From an uncultured Lachnobacterium sp. (lineage in GTDB: Bacteria; Bacillota; Clostridia; Lachnospirales; Lachnospiraceae): 35,769 bases of DNA. This document shows positions 1 through 7,624 of this stretch, piece by piece (the stretch's first letter is position 1; each line of letters begins with the position of its first letter). Position numbers and translations under genes: made by a program. The stretch lies in contig UQRC01000029.1 of the NCBI GenBank assembly GCA_900543445.1, forward strand, positions 1-35,769, given 5' to 3'. The notes below the pieces were generated by a model, which worked only from the letters and a program-made list of their open reading frames with translations, ran no database searches and was not told the DNA's origin.

Positions 1-45
1 TCGTTGGCGAAGTTAACTTGCCAAATTTTCTGAAACAATAATTGT

Positions 46-108
46 ATGGCTCGGAGGGCGTCACTTTTAGAAAAGCTACGTCCGAATTGATTTCGGCAAA
101 CCCGAATT
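46..108 (-). repeat. Intergenic repeat, copy 1 (behind the peptidase gene)
   Basis: Read on the minus strand, directly after the peptidase stop codon, are AATTCGGGTTTG (108-97), a 29-nt spacer, and AAAGTGACGCCCTCC followed by GAGCCAT (67-46). The same two blocks in the same order follow the methionine synthase gene at 35716-35767, with an 18-nt spacer and one change in the 15-nt block. The function is unknown. It could be a dispersed intergenic repeat, a 3' UTR element, or the start of a shared downstream element. Confidence 0.5.
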
Positions 109-1038
109 TCACTTTGTGAAGCTCCATAAATTTTTGATCTGCGCAGCCAGCGTATCATAATCCCACAAGATCTTACTTCGACTTCTACTGTTGGGATCGT
201 TTACCATGATTTCACCGTCAATCTCTTTTACGAGTACAATAAAATGTCCGGCAGTTGTAAAATTACCCGGTCGCATACTGCATATGATCGGTTCTCCGGC
301 ATCCAGATGCTTCATGATCACATTGCGATCCAGACTCAGTTCCTGACCATGAATACCATAATGTTCGCATCCTTCTGTCATGATTGCCCAGGATGTTCCA
401 GTGCCTTCCTTATAATAGCCTGCCGATTCGGCATATGATGCCACTACATCCGGTGTTGCATCGGTATCTTTTGTCAGACCAACAATTACCATCGAAAGAC
501 AGGTGGGTGCGCATCCAGAGATAGCGATATTATTGTTTCCGTATGGTGCATATCCCCAACGCTTGTCCCATTGGAGCAGAAGTGGAATATCCTCTTTTTT
601 CTCTGCGTGTGTCAAGCCTCCATTTGCCACAGGCTCTGCAGTCAGGTAGCCTTTTACGAAATCCAGCATTTCTGAATTATTGGAAAGAGCAAGCATTAAC
701 GCTTCCGGATATTCATCGTAGTGCTCGTAGATTTTCGCATAGTCTTTGTCCGCCTGCGCCAGTTTATGAATCTGTTCTTTTAATTCGGAACCATCTCTTA
801 GTACTGGCATATCTGGTGAAGTGTCTGCTTCTACTATATAGCCTGCCGGAATACCAGATCCGGCTTCCTTCCATGTTAGATTCCCAAGCTTCAATTGTGA
901 AATGTGGTTTGCAAATACCAGCAATCCTATCAGCACAAATGTCAGGCACACGAGTCGGAAGATTGCACGAATTCGCTTTTTTCGCCTGCGCATTTGTCTT
1001 CTCTGTTGTATTCTTCGCCTCTGTGCATATTCATCCAT
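109..1038 (-). CDS. Membrane-anchored C39-like cysteine peptidase family protein
   Basis: This 309-aa protein starts with a very basic stretch (residues 7-24, almost all Arg/Lys/Gln) followed by one membrane segment (about 26-43), so the rest is probably outside the cell. Residues about 150-300 look like a Peptidase_C39_2 (papain-fold) domain. Visible are Gln156 in LLLQWDKRWG, the likely catalytic Cys176 in SGCAPTC, His265 in AGHFIVLV and Asp281 in VNDPNS, the expected Gln-Cys-His-Asp set. There is no ABC transporter or peptide precursor beside it, so bacteriocin leader cleavage is unlikely. Cell-wall or surface-protein processing is possible, and the substrate is unknown. An AAAGGGG Shine-Dalgarno precedes the ATG. 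It is transcribed away from the xylan locus and looks monocistronic. Confidence 0.8.
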   Translation of the reverse strand: MDEYAQRRRIQQRRQMRRRKKRIRAIFRLVCLTFVLIGLLVFANHISQLKLGNLTWKEAGSGIPAGYIVEADTSPDMPVLRDGSELKEQIHKLAQADKDYAKIYEHYDEYPEALMLALSNNSEMLDFVKGYLTAEPVANGGLTHAEKKEDIPLLLQWDKRWGYAPYGNNNIAISGCAPTCLSMVIVGLTKDTDATPDVVASYAESAGYYKEGTGTSWAIMTEGCEHYGIHGQELSLDRNVIMKHLDAGEPIICSMRPGNFTTAGHFIVLVKEIDGEIMVNDPNSRSRSKILWDYDTLAAQIKNLWSFTK

Positions 1039-1149
1039 TGTAAATTTCCCCTTTTTAAATTGCTACATGCTTAAAATGTATCAGCTTTGCTATTATTACT
1101 GTAACAAAAATGATTCTATTTTGTTTTCATATTCTATTACAATCTCATT

Positions 1150-1302
1150 ATGACTTTCTTAAAATTTGATCCGATGCGTCATTTTGACGATATAGCTTCT
1201 AAATTTGAAACCGCCTTAAATCAGGCATGTGACGAACTTATGGAAAAAGGTTTTGTGAAAGCAGAAGATATTAAAAAAAGAATCCCTTTGCGAAAACTAT
1301 AA
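1150..1302 (+). CDS. Doubtful 50-aa ORF in the peptidase-xylanase gap
   Basis: An ATG at 1150 opens a 50-codon frame ending TAA at 1300-1302. It encodes a charged, helix-prone peptide (starts MTFLKFDPMRHF, ends KKRIPLRKL). No Shine-Dalgarno precedes it and I do not recognise the sequence. Its amino acid mix is protein-like, which is unusual for an AT-rich spacer, so it may be a small gene or the remnant tail of a lost one. The rest of the 384-bp gap (1039-1422) holds only the xylanase promoter region. Confidence 0.3.
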   Translation: MTFLKFDPMRHFDDIASKFETALNQACDELMEKGFVKAEDIKKRIPLRKL

Positions 1303-1319
1303 TTGTTTGCATTAAGAAC

Positions 1320-1384
1320 TGCAATTTCTCCGATGTTTTTCTATACTTTTTCACTATTTTTGAATGCACTCGGTTTGCTACTAT
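1320..1384 (+). promoter_or_regulatory. Xylanase promoter with two weak direct-repeat operator sites
   Basis: TGCTACTAT at 1376-1384 is an extended -10 element with no good -35. Upstream, TGCAATTTCTCCG (1320-1332) and TATACTTTTTCAC (1342-1354) lie 22 bp apart. Each matches TATAATTTGTCGG, a site found upstream of 5733, at 9 of 13 positions. The nearer site starts 37 bp before the -10, the same offset as at the other two xylan promoters. Individually these sites are weak, and the call rests on spacing. Confidence 0.4.
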
Positions 1385-1422
1385 GAAGATGCACAAAAAT
1401 CTTTTGAAGGAGGAAATCAGGA

Positions 1423-4400
1423 GTGGGAAAAATGTGGAAAATGGGGGCGAGCATTGCACTGTGCACGGCGATGACGCTCACGAGTGTAGGAGGCATGCTG
1501 CCGGTGAAGTGGGGGATTGAGACGGCATATGCGGATGAGACAAAGGCTGCGAGTGCGAAGACGTTTACAGCAGATCAGCTGAACGTTGCATGGGGAAATG
1601 CAACATATGAACTTACGGATGGAAAGTGGAAGCTTTCCTTTGCAAAACAGTATGATCAGGTGAAATGGAGTTTGCCGGAAAACATTGAACTGAAAAATGT
1701 AAAATCGGTTTCTTTCAAGGTCGCAGATCAAAAGGGAAGCGTTACGTTAAAAGTCTATAATGGCGGAGATGATGCTACTCAAGAAAATACGAAGTATGGA
1801 TTATCCAATCAGGAAGAGTATAGCATGAGTCCATCCGGTGACGGAAGTATTGATGCGGTTGGACTTATGACAACAGATCCAGATGGTTCCGGATCCGAGG
1901 TGAGTCTTATCAGTGTTACATTTGAACTGACGGGAGACAGTGCAAGCGAGATCACCTACGGTGACAACATTATCAAAGACGGTGATTTTGCATCAACCGA
2001 AGCAGCGGCTTCGTGGAATGCAGCGGCTGGAGAATCTTTAATTTCGGTTGAAACAGAAGAGAACGAAATCGGTGATACCGGATTAAAAAGCTATGGAATC
2101 ATTAACCGTGACCCGAGTACGGCAACATCGGGAGACTGTTTCTCACAGGATATTACATCTGCAGTTGAAAAAGGCGCTGAGTATCAGTATTCGTTCTGGG
2201 CAAAACTTTCCGATGATTATATGGGTGCGCCGGAGGAGCAGAGAAATATTGATTTCGCTCCATTTTATGTGGCAGATGGAGAAGCTACCTATCTTGGAAG
2301 TTATTCTACCGGAGTTTTATCCGGAGATTGTACAAAGACATTGACAGCCGGAGAATGGACGAAATTTACCGGAACATTTAAGATTCCAAATGCTTATGAT
2401 CAGGTTGTAATTCGTATTATTGAGCAGGGAACGAATTACGGTCAGGGAGATTGCGTGAAAGGGGCTTATTGCGTGACCGGAGTTTCCATGAAGAAAATCA
2501 TCAAGCCAAAGCCTGAAATCGAGCAGAATATTCCGGATTGGAGAGATTCTGTGACAAACGCGGAAGCCCTTGGACCGGATGCAATCGCAGGTACTGCCGT
2601 TATGTCGAACGAGATCACGGATGACGCGTTAATGGAACTCGTTGAGAAGCATTTTAATGCGGTAACTTTCGGCAACGAGTTAAAACCGGATGCAGTCTTT
2701 AATTATCAGCTTGATAGTAAGGTTGCGACGAAAACGGTCGAGTTTAATGGTGAGGATCTTCTTGTGCCGGTAGTAAATGACAAGGATGAGAGCATGGATT
2801 TCTCCCGTGCGGATGCGATGGCAGAAAAGATCCTTGAATGGAATGCTGCAAACCCGGACAAAAAGATTCGCATTCGCGGACATGTGCTGGTATGGCATTC
2901 ACAGACGCAGGAGTGGTTCTTCCATGAGAACTATGATATCAGCAAACCATACGTTGACAAGGAAACGATGAACCGCCGTCTGGAGTGGTATATTGCAGGA
3001 GTGTTTGATCATTTCTTTGGAGAGGCTGCAAATGGAAAGTATGATGGACTCTTCTATGGCTGGGATGTTGTAAATGAGGCGGTCATTGGTAATTCCTACC
3101 GTACAGATAAGGTGAGCGCAGCAGAATCGTTAAGCGAGATCCGCCACGGAAACAATTCCAGCTGGTGGCATGTATATGAAAGCAATGAATTCATTATTAA
3201 TGCTTTCAAATATGCAAACAAATATGCACCTGAAAATGTGGAACTCTATTACAACGATTTCGGTGAGACCGATAATACGAAATGCGAAGGTATCGTAAAG
3301 CTGATCAACGACGTCAAAGCCGCAGAAGGCACAAGACTTGACGGATTCGGTATGCAGGCACATTACAATGTGGATGGCTTCTCTGCTGCACAGTTTAAGA
3401 ATGTCGCACAGAAATATGCCAAGGCTGCAGGCAAGGTACAGCTTACTGAGCTTGACTTTAAGGCAAGCAGCACCTACGACGGAACGGATGCAACCCGAGA
3501 GAGTGAATACACCAAGATGGCATACTGCCACAAGAATCTGTTCGAAGCAATCAAGGATTTAACGAAGAGTGGAACGAACGTTTCCGGTATCACGATCTGG
3601 GGCGTGATCGAGCCGAACTCATGGCTTCATTCACAGTCCGGTGTCGGTGGCGGAGCGGACGGAACTGCCAAACAGTGTCCATTGCTTTTTGACGGAAATT
3701 ATAAGGCAAAGCCGGCTTACTGGGCATACGTGGATGCGTCAAAGCTGCAGCCTGCAATCCAGAAGATTACAGCATTAGAGTCGAAGAACGGCAACATCGC
3801 AGGCGAGACTTACCGCGTTGAGCAGGGAGATTTAAGCGCAGAATTTATTCCAGTATGGGATAAAGATGGTCTGACGGTACAGATTCATGTCAAGGATGCG
3901 ACCGTAAATGCAGAGGATGCGGTAACGGTATATGTGGATGCTGCAAATGCCGCTTCTGATGTGACACCTGTGAAAGCAAGTGTAGCTCGTGCAGAGGCAA
4001 CGGCGACAACGGATGGCTATCAGGCAACGGTAAAGGTTCCGGTAGCAGATCTTGCAGTAGCAAAACAGATTGGAATGGATGTTGTTGTAACAGATGGTGA
4101 TCAGAAGGTAAGCTTTAATGATCTGACAGGAAAACAGGAGACGAGCAGCAAATACTATGCAGTTGCAACGATGAAGCCGGGAATCGAGAAGGTGACTTAC
4201 GGAACAGTTACGATCGATGGAGAGGCAGATGCCACATGGGACAATGCAACCGATCTTCCGCTCACAATCAATCTTGGATCGAACGTGACAGCAGATGCCA
4301 AGGTTCTCTGGGATGAAAAAAATCTGTATGTTTATGCAACGGTGAAGGATCCGGTATTAAACAAGGACAGTGGTGATGAGTATCAGCAGGATTCTCTCGA

Positions 4401-5559
4401 AGTATTTATCGATGAGGACAACGGTAAGACCGCTTCTTATGGAGCGGACGATAAGCAGTACCGTATCAATTATGAGAATGAGCAGTCCTTCAACGGAAAG
4501 AAGTGTCTCGCAGAGAATGTAAAATCACAGACAAAACGTACAAGTGACGGATACATGGTAGAAGCTGCTTTCAAGTGGACGGATATTACACCGGCAAACG
4601 GAACGAAGATCGGTCTGGAATTCCAGATCAACGATGCGGATGCAACCGGCAAGCGAATCGGAACCTTAAGCTGGTATGATGAGACCGGAATGGGCTGGTC
4701 AGGATCGAATGTCTATGGTACGGTTGAACTGACTGGAAAGACTTCCGGAGGTTCGTCTTCTGGAACCCCATCAACATCGGGCGGTAACTCAGGCAGTAGT
4801 TCCACAGATAAGCCGAATGATAGTGCTGACAGTAAGAGTGACGTAACGACCGACACAAAGCCGGATGGATCCACAATTGAAACCTCCAAGGTTGAGATAA
4901 AAGCGGGAGACAGCAAGACAGAGGCTTCTGTAAGCGTAACAAAGGATAAGGATGGAAACGTAACTGCTGCAACTGCTACCGTTGCATCCGACAAGGGAAC
5001 GATCTCTGCGGATGTGGTAAAACAGTTAAAAGAAGCCGCAGGAACGGATGATGTCACTGTAAAATTGGAAGTGAAGGACGCAAGTGGCAACGCAAAATAT
5101 ACAGTATCGATTGATGCGAAGAATGTAAAGCCAAATACTTCTTTGAAGGTTGTAGCGGTCAATAAGAAGACCGGTGCGCTTGAACTTGTCAATAACAAAA
5201 CCTATAAGACAGACAAGGACGGCAATGTGAGTGTAAGCTTTAAGCAAGGCGCAGATTACAAGCTTTTGACGATAAAAGAAGCTACGAAGCTGGAGAAAGA
5301 AGTTCTTAAGAACGTAGCACCGAAGAAAGCGAAAGTGTCTGTTAAGAAGGGAAAGACAACAAGCTTTGCGTTCAGCAGCAAATTGAATCCAAACAATGTT
5401 AAGAAAATCAACTATAAGACAACGAAGAAGTCGGTGGCTTCGATCGATAAAAACGGTAAGATTACAGCGAAGAAGAAGGGAACCGCAACGGTGAAAGCAA
5501 CAGTTACCTTAAAGAATGGAAAAACGAAAACCGTTAAAATGAAGATTACCGTAAAGTAA
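1423..5559 (+). CDS. Secreted multimodular GH10 endo-1,4-beta-xylanase
   Basis: This 1378-aa protein starts at a GTG, nine bases after GAAGGAGG; the later ATG at 1432 is too far from it. A signal peptide ends at AYA/DET (37/38). The modules, inferred from pattern, are: 45-172, a beta-sandwich resembling the CBM86 type of Roseburia xylanases; 178-358, CBM22/CBM4_9-like (GDNIIKDGDF); 372-775, GH10 with acid/base Glu552 in WDVVNEA and nucleophile Glu676 in LTELD; about 785-915, a diverged CBM9-like unit; 922-1105, CBM9 (TIDGEADATWDNA); 1107-1140, a Gly/Ser/Thr linker; 1143-1300, an unnamed beta-rich domain; 1301-1378, a BIG2 Ig-like domain. It should cut xylan outside the cell into oligosaccharides for the importer at 16863-20492. 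No LPXTG or SLH motif is present, so wall retention would depend on the basic C-terminal domains. Confidence 0.95.
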   Translation: MGKMWKMGASIALCTAMTLTSVGGMLPVKWGIETAYADETKAASAKTFTADQLNVAWGNATYELTDGKWKLSFAKQYDQVKWSLPENIELKNVKSVSFKVADQKGSVTLKVYNGGDDATQENTKYGLSNQEEYSMSPSGDGSIDAVGLMTTDPDGSGSEVSLISVTFELTGDSASEITYGDNIIKDGDFASTEAAASWNAAAGESLISVETEENEIGDTGLKSYGIINRDPSTATSGDCFSQDITSAVEKGAEYQYSFWAKLSDDYMGAPEEQRNIDFAPFYVADGEATYLGSYSTGVLSGDCTKTLTAGEWTKFTGTFKIPNAYDQVVIRIIEQGTNYGQGDCVKGAYCVTGVSMKKIIKPKPEIEQNIPDWRDSVTNAEALGPDAIAGTAVMSNEITDDALMELVEKHFNAVTFGNELKPDAVFNYQLDSKVATKTVEFNGEDLLVPVVNDKDESMDFSRADAMAEKILEWNAANPDKKIRIRGHVLVWHSQTQEWFFHENYDISKPYVDKETMNRRLEWYIAGVFDHFFGEAANGKYDGLFYGWDVVNEAVIGNSYRTDKVSAAESLSEIRHGNNSSWWHVYESNEFIINAFKYANKYAPENVELYYNDFGETDNTKCEGIVKLINDVKAAEGTRLDGFGMQAHYNVDGFSAAQFKNVAQKYAKAAGKVQLTELDFKASSTYDGTDATRESEYTKMAYCHKNLFEAIKDLTKSGTNVSGITIWGVIEPNSWLHSQSGVGGGADGTAKQCPLLFDGNYKAKPAYWAYVDASKLQPAIQKITALESKNGNIAGETYRVEQGDLSAEFIPVWDKDGLTVQIHVKDATVNAEDAVTVYVDAANAASDVTPVKASVARAEATATTDGYQATVKVPVADLAVAKQIGMDVVVTDGDQKVSFNDLTGKQETSSKYYAVATMKPGIEKVTYGTVTIDGEADATWDNATDLPLTINLGSNVTADAKVLWDEKNLYVYATVKDPVLNKDSGDEYQQDSLEVFIDEDNGKTASYGADDKQYRINYENEQSFNGKKCLAENVKSQTKRTSDGYMVEAAFKWTDITPANGTKIGLEFQINDADATGKRIGTLSWYDETGMGWSGSNVYGTVELTGKTSGGSSSGTPSTSGGNSGSSSTDKPNDSADSKSDVTTDTKPDGSTIETSKVEIKAGDSKTEASVSVTKDKDGNVTAATATVASDKGTISADVVKQLKEAAGTDDVTVKLEVKDASGNAKYTVSIDAKNVKPNTSLKVVAVNKKTGALELVNNKTYKTDKDGNVSVSFKQGADYKLLTIKEATKLEKEVLKNVAPKKAKVSVKKGKTTSFAFSSKLNPNNVKKINYKTTKKSVASIDKNGKITAKKKGTATVKATVTLKNGKTKTVKMKITVK

Positions 5560-5570
5560 TCGAACAATTT

Positions 5571-5622
5571 AAGATCTGTTCCGGGAATGCCTTAAGTGGC
5601 ATCCTGGGATAGATCTTTTTAT
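5571..5622 (+). terminator. Intrinsic terminator of the xylanase gene
   Basis: An imperfect inverted repeat of about 20 bp (left arm from AAGATCTGTTCC, right arm GGCATCCTGGGATAGATCTT, loop TTAAGT) runs straight into TTTTTATAT. It lies 12 bp after the xylanase stop codon and separates that gene from the next operon. Confidence 0.85.
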
Positions 5623-5635
5623 ATTGGGGAAAATC

Positions 5636-5700
5636 TATAATTTGTCGGGAGTAATTCCATAGATTGCCCTCGTGACGAAGCAAATGCCTTTTTTTATAAT
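5636..5700 (+). promoter_or_regulatory. Promoter and direct-repeat operators of the GGDEF/esterase/GH43/GH3 operon
   Basis: The -35 GTGACG (5672-5677), a 17-bp spacer and -10 TATAAT (5695-5700) precede the GGDEF gene. Immediately upstream are TATAATTTGTCGG (5636-5648) and CATAGATTGCCCT (5658-5670), 22 bp apart; the second abuts the -35. The first matches TATAGTTCGTCGG at the transporter promoter (16792) at 11 of 13 positions. The second matches TATAATTTGCCCT there (16770) at 10 of 13. Binding by the AraC-type regulator encoded at 15127 is inferred. Confidence 0.6.
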
Positions 5701-5732
5701 AAAGACACAATCCGACAAAAGGGGGCGGCTGC

Positions 5733-7619
5733 ATGTTTTACAACGGAAGAAAAACAATCGGAGTATTTTTGAACCGGGCAGAACTTGAATTTCAACAGGT
5801 GCTCAGCAAGTCGCTGACGAAGACGGCGAAGGAATGCGATTACAATATTGTGTTTCTGACTTCGTTCGGAATCAGAGAGACGGAGACCATGTACGATCTG
5901 TATGAGAAGAACGTCGTTGATTTTGCCCCAATCGAAGCCTTTGATGCCATCATTGTGGCTTTGGATACCTATGATACACCGAGTTTTCGTGAAAAGCTGA
6001 TCGAAGGATTACATAGCCGGGCACATTGTCCGGTGATCAGTTTCAGAGAGGCCGCGGAAGGATTTTATGGGATTCTTTCGGATGCAAACTCAATGGTTGA
6101 GGAGCTGGTCTGTCATCTGGCGGAAGTTAATGGAGCCAAAAACATCTGCTTTATGGCAGGATATGAAGGACATTATGACAGCCAGGTGCGGGAGCATTAT
6201 TATCGGATCGCAATGGAGAAATTAGGGCTTAGCGTGTATGAAAATTCTGTATTTTACGGTGATATGTGGAAAGGTAAGGGAGAGGCGGCGTATGAATTCT
6301 TCTTTTCCGATGAGCAGCATCGCCCGGATGCAATTGTTTGTGCCAATGATTTTATGGCGCGCGCTTTGACGAGTACTTTACAGATGCATGGAATCCGCGT
6401 ACCGCAGGATGTTATGGTCAGCGGAGTAGATGATTCGCCGGAGTCGAGAGACGTTCTGCCACGGCTTACTTCCATCGCGGTGGATTATCGGGCGATGGCA
6501 CAGGAGGCTATCTATCTGGCAAGAGATCTGATCGAAGGGCGTACAAGAGAACACAATACTTATGTTCCGGCACGCATTCTCTATCGTGAGAGTACGAGAA
6601 ATTTTGCGGTGTGTGAGGATAAAGAGAGAAATGAAATCTACCGGAAATTAAATGAAGTGTTGGAAAAACACAGCAGACAGTCCTTTTTTTCAACCGATAT
6701 GGACGGATGCGCGGACTATGAGGAGATGAAACAGATTGCCTTTAAGAATTTAAGGCTGCTTGGTAACTGTAAGGAATTTTATCTGGGGCTGCTCGGAGAG
6801 GAGAATGGAGATATCAGGCAGTTTCAAAGTGATATCACGCCTTTTGCAAAGCTTGGTATGGGCGTGTATGAAGGAAGTCTTCTGGGGGTGCCGGATATGG
6901 AATTCCTGCAGAAGGAGCTACTCCCGCGGGAAGTGTGTGATGACAGCTGGAAAGTGTATTATATCCGCATTCTGCACAATCGCGAGAAAATCTTCGGCTA
7001 TACGGTGGTTCAGTTTGAAAATCCGCTTGACGGACCGGATGAATTCTATCACGATTGGAACTTGACACTCAGCCAGACAATCAACAATCTGTATGCGACG
7101 AGATATCTGCTTCGGTTAAATGAGATCAATCAGGAAAAAAGCGTTACGGATTACCTCACCGGGCTTTGTAACCGGCGCGGGATGGAAGATTATATTCATG
7201 AAAAGTGGCCATGCTGGGCGCAGAGAGAGCATTATCTGATCTGTGGAAGCGTTGATCTGGATGGTCTTAAATATATCAATGATACTTATGGACATAAGGA
7301 AGGCGACTGGGCCATCTGTACGGTGGCAGCTGCAATCAGTCAGGCAATCGGAGAAAATGGGATTGCGGCACGTACCGGAGGCGACGAATTTGTCATTGTG
7401 CTGACGGGGACGGACGAGCAGAAAATTCTTGTGATCGAGCAGAAGATCAGGGAAAGCTTAGAAGAGAAGAACCGCTTAAGTGGAAAGCCGTATCGGGCAG
7501 AGTGTTCGATGGGACATTATATGACGCCGATTTCGGCGCGTGAGTCCTTTGAGGAGTGCATGCGCCTTAGCGATATTGAAATGTACAAAGAAAAGAAAGC
7601 CAAGAAGGCAGGGAGGTAA
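5733..7619 (+). CDS. Cytoplasmic sugar-binding-domain/GGDEF diguanylate cyclase
   Basis: This 628-aa protein has no signal peptide, membrane segment or helix-turn-helix. Residues 6-285 resemble the effector-binding domain of LacI-family regulators (KTIGVFLNRAELEF, VCANDFMARAL, VSGVDDSPESRDVLPRLTSI). Residues about 295-455 are a GAF-like region of uncertain type. Residues about 465-625 are a GGDEF domain with YLTGLCNRRG, DLDGLKYINDTYGH and an intact GGDEF at 549-553. The inhibitory RxxD site is absent, with GENG in its place. It is the first gene of a four-gene catabolic operon; the esterase starts 5 bp after its stop. The likely role is to convert binding of an imported oligosaccharide into cyclic di-GMP. 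The ligand and activity are inferred. GGGGG eight bases upstream supports the ATG. Confidence 0.85.
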   Translation: MFYNGRKTIGVFLNRAELEFQQVLSKSLTKTAKECDYNIVFLTSFGIRETETMYDLYEKNVVDFAPIEAFDAIIVALDTYDTPSFREKLIEGLHSRAHCPVISFREAAEGFYGILSDANSMVEELVCHLAEVNGAKNICFMAGYEGHYDSQVREHYYRIAMEKLGLSVYENSVFYGDMWKGKGEAAYEFFFSDEQHRPDAIVCANDFMARALTSTLQMHGIRVPQDVMVSGVDDSPESRDVLPRLTSIAVDYRAMAQEAIYLARDLIEGRTREHNTYVPARILYRESTRNFAVCEDKERNEIYRKLNEVLEKHSRQSFFSTDMDGCADYEEMKQIAFKNLRLLGNCKEFYLGLLGEENGDIRQFQSDITPFAKLGMGVYEGSLLGVPDMEFLQKELLPREVCDDSWKVYYIRILHNREKIFGYTVVQFENPLDGPDEFYHDWNLTLSQTINNLYATRYLLRLNEINQEKSVTDYLTGLCNRRGMEDYIHEKWPCWAQREHYLICGSVDLDGLKYINDTYGHKEGDWAICTVAAAISQAIGENGIAARTGGDEFVIVLTGTDEQKILVIEQKIRESLEEKNRLSGKPYRAECSMGHYMTPISARESFEECMRLSDIEMYKEKKAKKAGR

Positions 7620-7624
7620 GTGGT

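Noticed and set aside
543..1043. Plus-strand 166-codon frame opposite the peptidase gene
   Set aside because: Its residues do not resemble a protein family, there is no ribosome site, and it mirrors a well-supported gene with catalytic motifs.
1360..1380. Catabolite-repression (cre) site at the xylanase promoter
   Set aside because: Only a partial match to the cre consensus; key positions of the second half are wrong.
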